From Streptomyces sp. NRRL F-5123 (lineage in GTDB: Bacteria; Actinomycetota; Actinomycetes; Streptomycetales; Streptomycetaceae): DNA of 64,000 bases. Position numbers and translations under genes: made by a program. The stretch lies in assembly GCF_000721495.1 (NCBI RefSeq), contig NZ_JOHY01000040.1:3149-67148 (forward strand), read 5' to 3'. A model generated the notes under the pieces. The model made no database searches, was not told where the DNA came from, and saw nothing but the letters and a program-made list of their open reading frames with translations. This document shows positions 56,898 to 64,000 of the stretch, in pieces. Positions within the stretch are counted from its first letter, which is position 1. Each line of letters starts with the position of its first letter.

Positions 56898-56954
56898 GGT
56901 CGACAAGCCAACTCGTCGCGGACGCACAGGACATCACGGCTGGGGCGAGTTCTC

Positions 56955-56976
56955 GGGGTATGCCTGGCACTACCCC
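56955..56976. promoter_or_regulatory. Near-palindromic site between ABC and kinase genes
   Basis: GGGGTATGCC-T-GGCA-C-TACCCC: a 10-bp inverted repeat broken by one inserted base. It lies about 57 nt from each start codon, where the response regulator encoded next door would bind to drive the exporter. Confidence 0.6.
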
Positions 56977-57032
56977 TCGGGTGGGGCCCGCCCGCTCGCG
57001 GAGTCCGGGGGCGCGCTCCTACGGTGGGCGGC

Positions 57033-58313
57033 ATGCGTGACCGAAGTGTTTGGCAGGCCCTGGCCAGGGGGCGTTTCCTGGTGTCGGCGTGGCCGTGGCG
57101 AGCCGCGGCGTACCTGGCCGCGGGGGTGCCCGCGGGGGCGCTGACGCTGCTGGTGCTGGCGCTGCTGCTGACGGTCGGCGGGGCGCTGTCGCTCGTGCTG
57201 GTGGGCCTGCCGGTGCTGGCGCTCGCGGCGTTCGCGGGCATCCCGGTGGGGGCGGTGGAGCGGCGCCGGCTGCGGCTGGTGGACGCAGGACCCGCGCCGT
57301 CCCCGCACCGCTCACCTCCCGTCCCCGGACTGGGGAGTTGGGCGCTGGCCCGCGTCCGGGAGGGCGCGACGTGGCGCGAGCTCGGCTACGCCGCGCTGCT
57401 GGCGCTCGTGCTGTGGCCGCTGGACGCGCTCGTGCTGGCCGGGGCAGTGGCCGTACCGGGTGCGCTGCTCGCGGCGCCGGTCATGCTCGCGGTGAACGGG
57501 GGCACCTCGACGAAGGTGCTCAAGTCCTGGACGGTGGACGGCTGGCCGCCCGCCGTGGCGGCGGCGCTGCTCGGTGTGCTGGGCCTGGCGGCGGGCGGCT
57601 ACGCGGTGGGCGCCGCCGCGGGCGCCCGGGCGGCGGCGGCCCGCGCGCTGCTCGTACCGGCGGACGCGCGGACCCGTATCACCGAACTGACCCGCTCCCG
57701 CGTACGGTTGGTGGACGCCTTCGAGGCGGAGCGGCGGCGGATCGAGCGCGACCTGCACGACGGCGCCCAGCAGCGGCTGGTCGCCCTGACGATGACGCTG
57801 GGCCTCGCGCGGCTGGACGCGCCCCCGGGGCCCCTCGCCGAGCAGTTGGCGACGGCGCACGAGCAAGCGGGCGCGGCGCTGGCGGAGTTGCGCGACCTCG
57901 TCCACGGCATCCACCCGCGGGTGCTCGTCGACTACGGCCTGGCAGCGGCCCTCACGGACGCCGCCGACCGCTCCCCCGTCCCCGTCGACGTGACGCTCGA
58001 CCTGGACGTACGGCTGCCGCCCGCGGTCGAGGCGGCGGCGTACTACGCGGTCTGCGAGGCGCTCGTGAACGTCGCCAGGCACAGCGGCGCCGCGCACGCG
58101 AAGCTGTCCGGCGGCCACGCGCGCGGCCTCCTCACCCTGGACGTCAGCGACGACGGGCGCGGCGGGGCCGACCCGGAGCGCGGCAGCGGCCTCGCGGGGC
58201 TCGCCGACCGGGTCGCGGTGGTGTCCGGCACACTGGCTCTGACCAGCCCGCCCGGCGGTCCGACCCGACTGCGAGTGGAGATCCCGTGCCGACCGTCCCG
58301 ACCGGCGGACTGA
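57033..58313 (+). CDS. Sensor histidine kinase (DesK/NarX type)
   Basis: 426 residues from ATG 57033. Four to six membrane helices in the first 210 residues (LTLLVLALLLTVGGALSLVL, ALVLWPLDALVLAGAVAVPG and others). The dimerisation box ERRRIERDLHDGAQQRLVAL has the phosphoacceptor His near residue 248, and the ATPase shows NVARHSGAAHAKL (N box) and DDGRGG. It lacks a sensory extracellular domain, like the intramembrane-sensing kinases of antibiotic-peptide exporters. Its stop lies inside the regulator gene (28-nt overlap). Confidence 0.93.
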   Translation: MRDRSVWQALARGRFLVSAWPWRAAAYLAAGVPAGALTLLVLALLLTVGGALSLVLVGLPVLALAAFAGIPVGAVERRRLRLVDAGPAPSPHRSPPVPGLGSWALARVREGATWRELGYAALLALVLWPLDALVLAGAVAVPGALLAAPVMLAVNGGTSTKVLKSWTVDGWPPAVAAALLGVLGLAAGGYAVGAAAGARAAAARALLVPADARTRITELTRSRVRLVDAFEAERRRIERDLHDGAQQRLVALTMTLGLARLDAPPGPLAEQLATAHEQAGAALAELRDLVHGIHPRVLVDYGLAAALTDAADRSPVPVDVTLDLDVRLPPAVEAAAYYAVCEALVNVARHSGAAHAKLSGGHARGLLTLDVSDDGRGGADPERGSGLAGLADRVAVVSGTLALTSPPGGPTRLRVEIPCRPSRPAD

Positions 58314-58951
58314 CCGTCGTCGTCGCCGAGGACAGCGTCCTGCTCCGGGACGGCCTGACGGGCCTGCTCACCCGCTTCGGCCACCGGGTGGCGGCGGCGG
58401 TCGGCGACGCCCCCGCCCTCGTCGCGGCGGTCGCCGGGCACCGCCCCGACATCGTGCTCACGGACGTGCGGATGCCGCCCGGCTTCCAGGACGAGGGCCT
58501 GCGCGCGGCGGTCGCGCTGCGCACCCGGCACCCGGGACTGCCGGTGCTGGTGCTCAGCCAGTACGTGCAACGCGCTTACGCCGTGGACCTGCTGGACTCA
58601 GGTGACGGCGGCGGCGTCGGCTACCTGCTCAAGGACCGCATCGGCCAGGTCGAGGAGTTCGTGGCGGCCGTCGAGGACGTCGCCGCGGGCGGCACGGTCG
58701 TCGACCCCGAAGTCGTACGGCAGTTGCTGCGCCGCCGACGCGACCCGCTGGAACGCCTCACCCCGCGCGAGCACGAGGTGCTCGCCCTCGTCGCACAGGG
58801 CCACTCCAACCGCGCGGTCGCACGCCAACTCGTCGTCTCCGAGGCAGCGGTGGGCAAGCACATCGGCAGCATCCTGGCGAAGCTGGACCTGCCGATGACG
58901 GACGACACCCACCGCCGGGTGCTGGCCGTCCTCGCGTTCCTGCGTGCGTGA
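58286..58951 (+). CDS. NarL/FixJ-family response regulator
   Basis: 221 residues from GTG 58286, overlapping the kinase gene. Receiver: VVVAEDSVLLRDGLTGLL, phospho-Asp in IVLTDVRMPP, the switch Lys in YLLKD. LuxR-type helix-turn-helix: LTPREHEVLALVAQGHSN, RAVARQLVVSEAAVGKHIGS. The insert GGGVGYLLKD is normal for this subgroup. Activated by the kinase, it most likely controls the divergent ABC exporter. Confidence 0.95.
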   Translation: MPTVPTGGLTVVVAEDSVLLRDGLTGLLTRFGHRVAAAVGDAPALVAAVAGHRPDIVLTDVRMPPGFQDEGLRAAVALRTRHPGLPVLVLSQYVQRAYAVDLLDSGDGGGVGYLLKDRIGQVEEFVAAVEDVAAGGTVVDPEVVRQLLRRRRDPLERLTPREHEVLALVAQGHSNRAVARQLVVSEAAVGKHIGSILAKLDLPMTDDTHRRVLAVLAFLRA

Positions 58952-58992
58952 GGGCCGTTGCGCACGCCCCCCGGGGGTGCGGAGCCGGGCCG

Positions 58993-60051
58993 TCAGCCGT
59001 CGGACAGGGCGCGGCGGAGGGCGTGTTCGACGAGGCGGGCGGCGTTGGCGTGTTCCTTCGCGTTGGGGTGGACCAGCGTGGCGCGCTTGCCGAGGGCGGC
59101 GCAGTCGAACGGCAGCCCGGGGAGGGTGGCGGGCCAGAAATCCGCGGCGTCGCCGCAGATCCCCTCGATCCACTTGGTGCCTTCGGGACGGCACACGTCG
59201 TGGCCCACGCTGGAGGTGTAGAGGTCGACGTAGACATCGCCCTGCCGCGCCGTCTCCTGGGAGATGATCCGGTTGAGGGCCTTCAGTGCGTCGTCGCGCA
59301 GCCAGTCGATGTCGGCGGGGCTGATCGGGCCGATGTGCGCGGGGCTGTCGCCGCACACGCTGCCCCGCTCCGGCAGGACGGCCGGGTAGCCGACCGTGAT
59401 CACCTCTGCCCGCGGCGCCGCGCGGTGCAGGTCGCCGAGCATGCGCCGGTATGCGTCCCGGACCCTGGCCAGCTTCGTACCGAGGCTCTCCTCGCCCGCG
59501 GGCGGATGCGTGTAGTGCTCCCTGCACGACTGGTGGGCGAGGCTGAGTTCCAGGCATTCGCCGAACGGCAGGCTGATCCCGCCGATGCCGACGGTGACGG
59601 CTCCGGTGCGCTCGCCGAGCTCCGCCCGGCGGATCTGCGGCTCCACCAAGGGCCAGTTGCCGGGCGCGCCGCCGGGGGGCTGCACCGGGCTGGACGGCTG
59701 CTGGCTGTCCGACGTGATGTTGCCGATGGCGGCGTTGTCGCAGCTGACGTCCGTCAGATGCACGGGCTTGTCCAGCGGGTGCGCGGCGAACTCCCGCTCG
59801 GCGAGGTCGGGATACGAGCGGGCGGTGCGGTCGCACCCGTCCCGCGCCGGATCCCCCAGCGCGGGCTGCGGGGCGCCGACGAAGAGCCCGGCGGTGTACG
59901 AGTCGCCCAACGCGACCCATTCGTACCGGTCGGCGGGGCTGCCGGGGCCGGCGGGAGCGGCGGCGGCCGAGGGCAGGAGCGAGGCCACCGCAATCGCGGC
60001 CAGCCCCGCCACGAGCACGCGCGCACGCGGGTGAGGTACGGGCAGTGGCAT
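58993..60051 (-). CDS. Secreted SGNH-family lipase/esterase
   Basis: 352 residues from ATG 60051 (GGAGGGACC upstream); longer starts read through the leader. Sec signal LVAGLAAIAVASLLPSAAAA. Block I VALGDSYTAG with the catalytic Ser; block III TVGIGGISLPF (G-x-N replaced by GIGG-like text); C-terminal block V with the catalytic His in VHPNAKEHANAA. Six Cys suit three disulfides as in the Streptomyces SCO7513-type lipases. It degrades lipids or esters outside the cell. Confidence 0.9.
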   Translation of the reverse strand: MPLPVPHPRARVLVAGLAAIAVASLLPSAAAAPAGPGSPADRYEWVALGDSYTAGLFVGAPQPALGDPARDGCDRTARSYPDLAEREFAAHPLDKPVHLTDVSCDNAAIGNITSDSQQPSSPVQPPGGAPGNWPLVEPQIRRAELGERTGAVTVGIGGISLPFGECLELSLAHQSCREHYTHPPAGEESLGTKLARVRDAYRRMLGDLHRAAPRAEVITVGYPAVLPERGSVCGDSPAHIGPISPADIDWLRDDALKALNRIISQETARQGDVYVDLYTSSVGHDVCRPEGTKWIEGICGDAADFWPATLPGLPFDCAALGKRATLVHPNAKEHANAARLVEHALRRALSDG

Positions 60052-60307
60052 GGTCCCTCCGTGGTGCACGGGCGACGCCGCCGGATGCGGAATCTCGACG
60101 GCGTACGGTCCGCCGCGAACGCTCCTGACGTCGCAGTGCACATCTCCCCACAACCGGAAGTGCCGCGCCGCCTCTCCCGATTAGTCGCATCTATCGTGTC
60201 GCGGCAGGCAACGCCCGGCGGACCCGCGGCCCGGGGGCTGCGGGCTACAGGCCGGGGAGAGGCGGCTCCGAGACTCCGAGGCCGGGCGCCGAACGGCCCG
60301 TCGCCGG

Positions 60308-60649
60308 TCAGTCCGGCGGCTGCGCGTCCGGCGGGGCGGCCTGGCGCCATGAGTCGAGCAGGATGTCGTGCAGCTCGGCCCGGTCGTCGAGGGCCGCGAG
60401 CCGGGCCCGTACCCACGAGGAATGCGCCTCGTGCGCGGGCACCCAGAACTTGCGCGGCTCGGACGCGATCAGCTCCGCGCGCTCCCCGCGCGGGCAGCGC
60501 ACCGCGAAGGACGTGCCGTCGTCCGGCACGGTGACGAACATCCGGCCCGCGACGTGGAAGGTCGGGATGTTCCACAGCTCCTTCTCGGCAGTGAGCGGGA
60601 AGGAGAGCGCGATACGGCGGACGTCTTCGGGACCGAGCATTCTCCGCAT
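60308..60649 (-). CDS. MmcQ/YjbR-family protein
   Basis: 113 residues from ATG 60649; a second ATG at 60640 is also in frame. GPEDVRRIALSFPLTAEKEL, WNIPTFHVAGRMFVTV and FWVPAHEAHSSWVRARL follow the MmcQ/YjbR pattern, a small double-wing DNA-binding-like fold. It starts one base after the stop of the hydrolase gene, so it is the last gene of a tetR-hydrolase-mmcQ operon. Confidence 0.88.
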   Translation of the reverse strand: MRRMLGPEDVRRIALSFPLTAEKELWNIPTFHVAGRMFVTVPDDGTSFAVRCPRGERAELIASEPRKFWVPAHEAHSSWVRARLAALDDRAELHDILLDSWRQAAPPDAQPPD

Positions 60650-60650
60650 G

Positions 60651-61634
60651 CTAACCGGCCGCCCGGCGGCGCGGGACGAGCGCGCGCAGGTCGGCGAAGA
60701 AGCGGTCGTGGGCCGCGGCGGCGGCGGGGTCGGTCAGGTCCGTGCCCTGGATGAAGCCGTGCTCCAGGCCGGGTTCGCAGCGGTGGCGTACGGGCACGCC
60801 GGCCTTCGCGAGGCGTTCGGCGTACGCGTCGCCCTCGTCGCGCAGCGCGTCGTGCTCGGCGGTCACGATCAGCGCGGGCGGCAGGCCGGAGACGTCGGCG
60901 GCGTGCAGCGGGCTCGCGGCGGCGCGGTGCGCCGGATCCGGGACGTACGCGGCCGCGAAGTACGTGAGCGCGTCCGCGTCCAGCCCGTAGCCGGAGCCCT
61001 TCTCTGCGACCGAGGGCAGGCCCAGGGTCAGATCGGTGTTCGGGCACACCAGCGCCTGGAGTCCGGGCAGCGGTCCGCCCTCGTCCCGCAGCACCAGGCA
61101 CGCGGCGGCCGCGAGGAAGCCCCCCGCGCTGTCCCCCGCCACGGCCGCGGGCCGCGCCCACCGCAGCACCGCGAGGGCGTCGTCGAGCGCTGCGGGGTGC
61201 GGGTGTTCGGGCGCGAGCCGGTAGTCGACGGCGAGCACGTCCACCGCGCAGGCGCGGGCGATACGGCGGCAGGTGCGGTCGTGGGTGTCGAGGCCGCAGA
61301 AGACGAAGCCGCCGCCGTGGAGGTAGACGACCAGCGCAACGCCCTCACGGGCGGGGGAGTCCGCATCGGGTGAACCGCTCCCGACGGTGCGGAGGTCGCC
61401 GTCCGGACGCGCGGACGGCACTTCCGCGGTGCAGCGGTAGAGACGCAGCCCCAGACCACCGGGCCCCAGCAGGTCGCGAACGACGGGGAGTTCGGGCCCT
61501 CGCGGACGGGTGGCGGCGCGGTCGCGGGCTCCGCCGCGGAGTTGCTCGAGGAAGTCGGGGGGCAGCAACGGCGTCAGCGCTCCTCGGTCGTACGGCGCGG
61601 GGCGCCTGCGGCGCGCTCGGGGACGGGGGTGCAC
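60651..61634 (-). CDS. Alpha/beta hydrolase, hormone-sensitive-lipase type
   Basis: Up to 327 residues. The start is uncertain: GTG 61634, or the CTG/TTG at 61577/61568 close to a GAGGAG site; protein-like text begins at LTPLLPPDFLEQLRG. HSL hallmarks: oxyanion hole HGGGF in VVYLHGGGFVFCG, nucleophile elbow GDSAGG, catalytic Asp in AEHDALRDEG and His in LEHGFIQG. It hydrolyses small acyl esters. It lies between a TetR gene and mmcQ, on the same strand, and is probably under control of that TetR protein. Confidence 0.88.
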   Translation of the reverse strand: MHPRPRARRRRPAPYDRGALTPLLPPDFLEQLRGGARDRAATRPRGPELPVVRDLLGPGGLGLRLYRCTAEVPSARPDGDLRTVGSGSPDADSPAREGVALVVYLHGGGFVFCGLDTHDRTCRRIARACAVDVLAVDYRLAPEHPHPAALDDALAVLRWARPAAVAGDSAGGFLAAAACLVLRDEGGPLPGLQALVCPNTDLTLGLPSVAEKGSGYGLDADALTYFAAAYVPDPAHRAAASPLHAADVSGLPPALIVTAEHDALRDEGDAYAERLAKAGVPVRHRCEPGLEHGFIQGTDLTDPAAAAAHDRFFADLRALVPRRRAAG

Positions 61635-61659
61635 GCGCTCGCGGCCTGTCCGGGAGCCG

Positions 61660-61870
61660 GGGCGTACGGACCCGCGGCGTACGCCCCGGCGGAGTACGGG
61701 CCCGCGGCGTACGGGCTGGCGGGGCACGGACCCGCGGCGTACGGGCCCGACACGTACCCACCCGCGGCGTACGGGCCCGACACGTACCCACCCGCGGCGT
61801 ACGGGCCCGCGGCGTATGCCCCGGCGGGGCACGGACCCGCGGTGTACCCATCCGCGGCGTATGCCCCGGC
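61660..61870. repeat. 30-nt minisatellite between tetR and the hydrolase
   Basis: The core CCCGCGGCGTACGG occurs at 61671, 61701, 61731, 61761 and 61791, and in shorter spacing after. Two consecutive 30-nt units (61741-61770, 61771-61800) are identical. It stays open in several frames, giving Tyr-Gly-Pro-Ala-type peptide repeats on the plus strand. Confidence 0.9.
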
Positions 61871-61899
61871 GCCGCGCGCACCCGGCACGTACCGCGCCC

Positions 61900-62460
61900 T
61901 CACGCGTGCAGCCCCGCGAGGGTGGTCCGCACCAGGCGGTGAACGGCGGCCTTCGTCGGGAGCGCACGGGCCGCGGTCGCGGCGGCGAGGCAGTAGCGGG
62001 CCAGCTCGTCCGGCGGGACGTCGTCCCGCGCCTCCCCCGCGGCTGCGGCCTCGGCGATGAGGCCCGCGAGGAAGTCGGCGAGGTGCTGCTCGGCCCCGGC
62101 GACGTGCTCGCCGCGGTGCAGGGCGGCGGCGAGGTCGTGCACGGGGTGCTCGTGCTGGATGAGCGCGTACGCCTCCAGGACGGCGGCGAGCCGCGCAGGC
62201 GCGTCCGCGCCCGCTCCCGTCGCGCTGAGCTGCGCGAGGTGGGAGGCGACCTGGCGTTCGTGCCACGCGGTGAGGATCGACTCGACGTCCGGGAAATACT
62301 TGTAGAGCGTGGCCCGCCCGATCCCGGTGCGCTCGGCGATCAGCGACATCGTCACGCCGGTGACCCCGCGCTCGGCGACCAGCGCCGCCGTGGTGTCCAG
62401 CGTCGCGTCCCGGACCGCACTGCGGTGCGCCTCGATCGTCTCGTTCCACAGTTTCGGCAC
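61900..62460 (-). CDS. TetR-family regulator
   Basis: 186 residues from GTG 62460. N-terminal helix-turn-helix: LDTTAALVAERGVTGVTMSL, IAERTGIGRATLYKYFPDVE; then the ligand-binding helices. A -10-like TACACT ends about 7 nt before the GTG, with no ribosome site, so the mRNA may be leaderless. It heads the operon that continues, past the repeat, into the HSL-type hydrolase and mmcQ. Confidence 0.9.
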   Translation of the reverse strand: MPKLWNETIEAHRSAVRDATLDTTAALVAERGVTGVTMSLIAERTGIGRATLYKYFPDVESILTAWHERQVASHLAQLSATGAGADAPARLAAVLEAYALIQHEHPVHDLAAALHRGEHVAGAEQHLADFLAGLIAEAAAAGEARDDVPPDELARYCLAAATAARALPTKAAVHRLVRTTLAGLHA

Positions 62461-62594
62461 GTCGGCAGTGTAGTCCGTACAGGGTGCCGGATGAGGGGCA
62501 CAATGCATTGGCATGGACGCCGTGTATCGATAACTTGATCGGGCCCCGGGCGCCCATCGGCGGAGGGTGCCGACGGGCGCCGTGGGGGAGTGCG

Positions 62595-63937
62595 TCAGGG
62601 CAGGACGACGTCGTGGCCGCCCGCCGCCTCGATCAGCCACTGCAGAGCGGCGCCCCCGCCGTACGGGTGGCCGTCGGTGGTGAAGCGCACCCGCCCCTGC
62701 CCGTGCCCGACTTCCGCGTCCCACCAGCGCCAACCGCGGCTGTCGGCACCGTCGTCCGGGTCGAAGAGGCCGACCCAGTCCAGCAGCCGCCAGTCCGCGG
62801 CGGCATCCGTCGCCGCCTCCGCCGTGCGCTCCTCGCGGCTGAGCCCGCGCCACCGGGCGAGCCATTGCGCCGCCGTGCCCTTGGCCGCGGGAGCCGCGGG
62901 AGCCTCGGGAGCGCACCGGGCGGTGAACCAGTCCGGGAGCAGCCCGGGCCAGGCGTCGTCCGCGGGCCACTCGGCGGGCGGCCCGGCGGCGTACGGGAGG
63001 ACGGTGAGCAGCACCTCGCGGATACGGGCGACGACGCCCTCGGCGTCCTGCGCCCGGAAGGTGGCCTCGACGAGGAGCAGCGGGCTGCGTACGTCGTGGG
63101 GCACGCCGTGCCGCACACGCAGCAGTTCGGTCAACGGCGCCATGGGCGCCAGGAGTTCGTGCAGGATCTGGCGCTGCCCGTGGTGCAGCCGCTCGGCTGC
63201 CGCCTCGGCCAGTACCAGCAGCTCGGCCGCCTGCTCCGGCGTCGGGCCCGGCATGGCGTACGGCCCGTGGCGCAACCCCTGTGCCGGTGAACGGAGTTGG
63301 TGGATCACCCGCACCGCCGCGTCGGCCGCGCGCCGCCCGAGCAGCGGGTCGGGGTCAGCGGCCACACGCAGCAGCAGCGCCAGATGCCGTACGGGATCGC
63401 GCCCGTCCAGCAGTCGCAGCCCGGCCCGCCGCACGGCCACCCGCGAGGTGTCGGCGAGCAGCGACTCGGCGAGCCCGGCGGGCAGTTGGGCCATACGCGT
63501 CCGGAGCGCGGCCGTGGCCTCGCGGATGACGACGCCGTGGGGGTCGCGCAGCAGCGGGACGACGCGGTCGACCGGCACCGCGTCCCGTACCCGCAACCCC
63601 CGCGCGGCCGCGGCCCGCACGCGGTGCTGGGGGTGCGCGAGCAGCACGGCGAGCGCTTCGGCGTCCGCGGGCCGCCCGCATTCGGCGAGGCCCGCGATGG
63701 CCCCCGCGGCTGCGGGGCCTTCCCTGCCGCCCGCGTACGACGCGAGCCCGGCGGGAGCGTGCGGCGGCGGGCCGCCGGGTACGCCCGGGGCCGCACCCTC
63801 GTCCGGTGCCGGACGCCCTCCCGAACCCGCCTCGCGAGCAGCACTCACCCGCGAACCCGCCCCCGACACAGCACCACCCTCCGAACCCGCCCCCGACACA
63901 GCACCACCCTCCGAACCCGCCCCCGACACAGCACCAC
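62595..63937 (-). CDS. HEAT-repeat protein, truncated by the contig end
   Basis: At least 447 residues; the frame runs into adapter sequence at 63938, so the N terminus is missing. Visible: a Gly/Ser/Ala repeat at the start (AVSGAGSEGG units), then HEAT/PBS-lyase-type repeats: GAIAGLAECGRPADAEALAV, LLAHPQHRVRAAAARGLRVR, VVPLLRDPHGVVIREATAAL. The second half reads like a scaffold with RHLALLLRVAADPDPLLGRR. The end WWDAEVGHGQGRVRFTTDG and HPYGGGAALQWLIEAAGG adds a domain common in Streptomyces. Probably a protein-interaction scaffold. Confidence 0.8.
63841..63937. repeat. 30-nt tandem repeat at the contig end
   Basis: Units at 63841-63870 (variant), 63871-63900 and 63901-63930 (identical), with a partial fourth unit up to the adapter. 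It encodes a 10-residue repeat in the HEAT protein, and is probably why the assembly stops here. Confidence 0.9.
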
Positions 63938-64000
63938 CTGTCTCTTATACACATCTCCGAGCCCACGAGACAGGCAGAAATCTCGTATGCCGTCTTCTGC
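63938..64000. other. Nextera adapter contamination
   Basis: 63938-63956 is CTGTCTCTTATACACATCT, the transposase mosaic end; 63957-63971 CCGAGCCCACGAGAC completes the read-2 adapter; 63972-63979 AGGCAGAA is an i7 index (N703 as I remember it); 63980-64000 is ATCTCGTATGCCGTCTTCTG plus C of the P7 primer. A minus-strand frame through it gives the well-known artefact peptide MGSEMCIRDR. Not genomic. Confidence 0.99.

Noticed and set aside
61542..62060. Plus-strand Tyr/Gly/Pro/Ala-repeat protein of 172 residues
   Set aside because: It is the minisatellite read in another frame plus antisense of the hydrolase and TetR genes, with no ribosome site; the repeat is kept as a DNA feature.
63355..63966. 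Protein starting MGSEMCIRDR
   Set aside because: Its start lies in Nextera adapter sequence; the rest is an out-of-frame shadow of the HEAT-repeat gene.

Overview
The window looks like an actinomycete, most likely Streptomyces or a close relative. GC is very high at wobble positions almost throughout, GTG starts are common, and the gene set is typical of that group: paired SNF2 and SWIM-domain genes, a TROVE-domain protein, a maltokinase-cap-like protein, LtrA, a peptidase-inhibitor I36 protein, and a DesK/NarL two-component pair beside a FtsX-type ABC exporter. The last 63 bases (63938-64000) are Illumina Nextera adapter, so the right end is a contig end in a short-read assembly and is not biological sequence.

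Bases 1 to about 16090 are the right part of a genomic island. Eight tightly overlapping plus-strand genes match the helicase/ATPase/PLD restriction half of a dpd (7-deazapurine-in-DNA) system: the 3' end of a dpdE-like SNF2 helicase, then dpdF (RecQ-like), dpdG, dpdH (large ATPase), dpdI (coiled coil), dpdJ (very large DEVH helicase with a cysteine cluster), dpdK (PLD-like) and dpdD. Almost all junctions are start/stop overlaps, so this is one translationally coupled operon. The DNA-modification genes dpdA-C are not in the window and would be expected to the left. After dpdD come a frameshifted relic, a tyrosine/dual-specificity phosphatase, and a 40-bp copy of the 3' part of a tRNA-Pro(CGG) gene starting in the anticodon loop, followed by a strong terminator. 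This is the expected right attachment site of an element integrated into tRNA-Pro, and it separates island (left) from core chromosome (right).

From 16.5 to 28.4 kb there are housekeeping and regulatory genes: a maltokinase-cap protein, a helix-turn-helix protein, an SDR/SnoaL/TetR cluster with two ACCG-N2-CGGT operators, the SNF2 and SWIM gene pair, a lipoprotein, an acetyltransferase and an NmrA-family gene remnant. From 28.7 to 31.8 kb lies a second conflict-type locus: an EACC1-like small protein overlapping a caspase-STAND-TPR protein. From 31.9 to 43.3 kb there are an rRNA/tRNA methyltransferase, a LysR/DoxX pair, a probable secreted toxin resembling ExoY/CyaA/edema-factor nucleotidyl cyclases with an eCIS-cargo-like N terminus, AraC, VOC, a four-EF-hand protein, an ARMT1-type phosphatase, several membrane or secreted proteins and LtrA.

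From 43.4 to 63.9 kb are htpG, a DUF5996 protein, a TROVE (Ro60) protein, a secreted GH16 glucanase with a perfect LacI/CebR-type operator, an L,D-transpeptidase lipoprotein, an ABC transporter whose two genes are split by a minisatellite and a MITE-like repeat, its divergent sensor kinase/response regulator, a secreted SGNH lipase, a TetR / HSL-type hydrolase / MmcQ operon, and a HEAT-repeat protein truncated by the contig end. Three unrelated tandem arrays with the same 30-nt period (55.5, 61.7 and 63.9 kb) occur in this last section.
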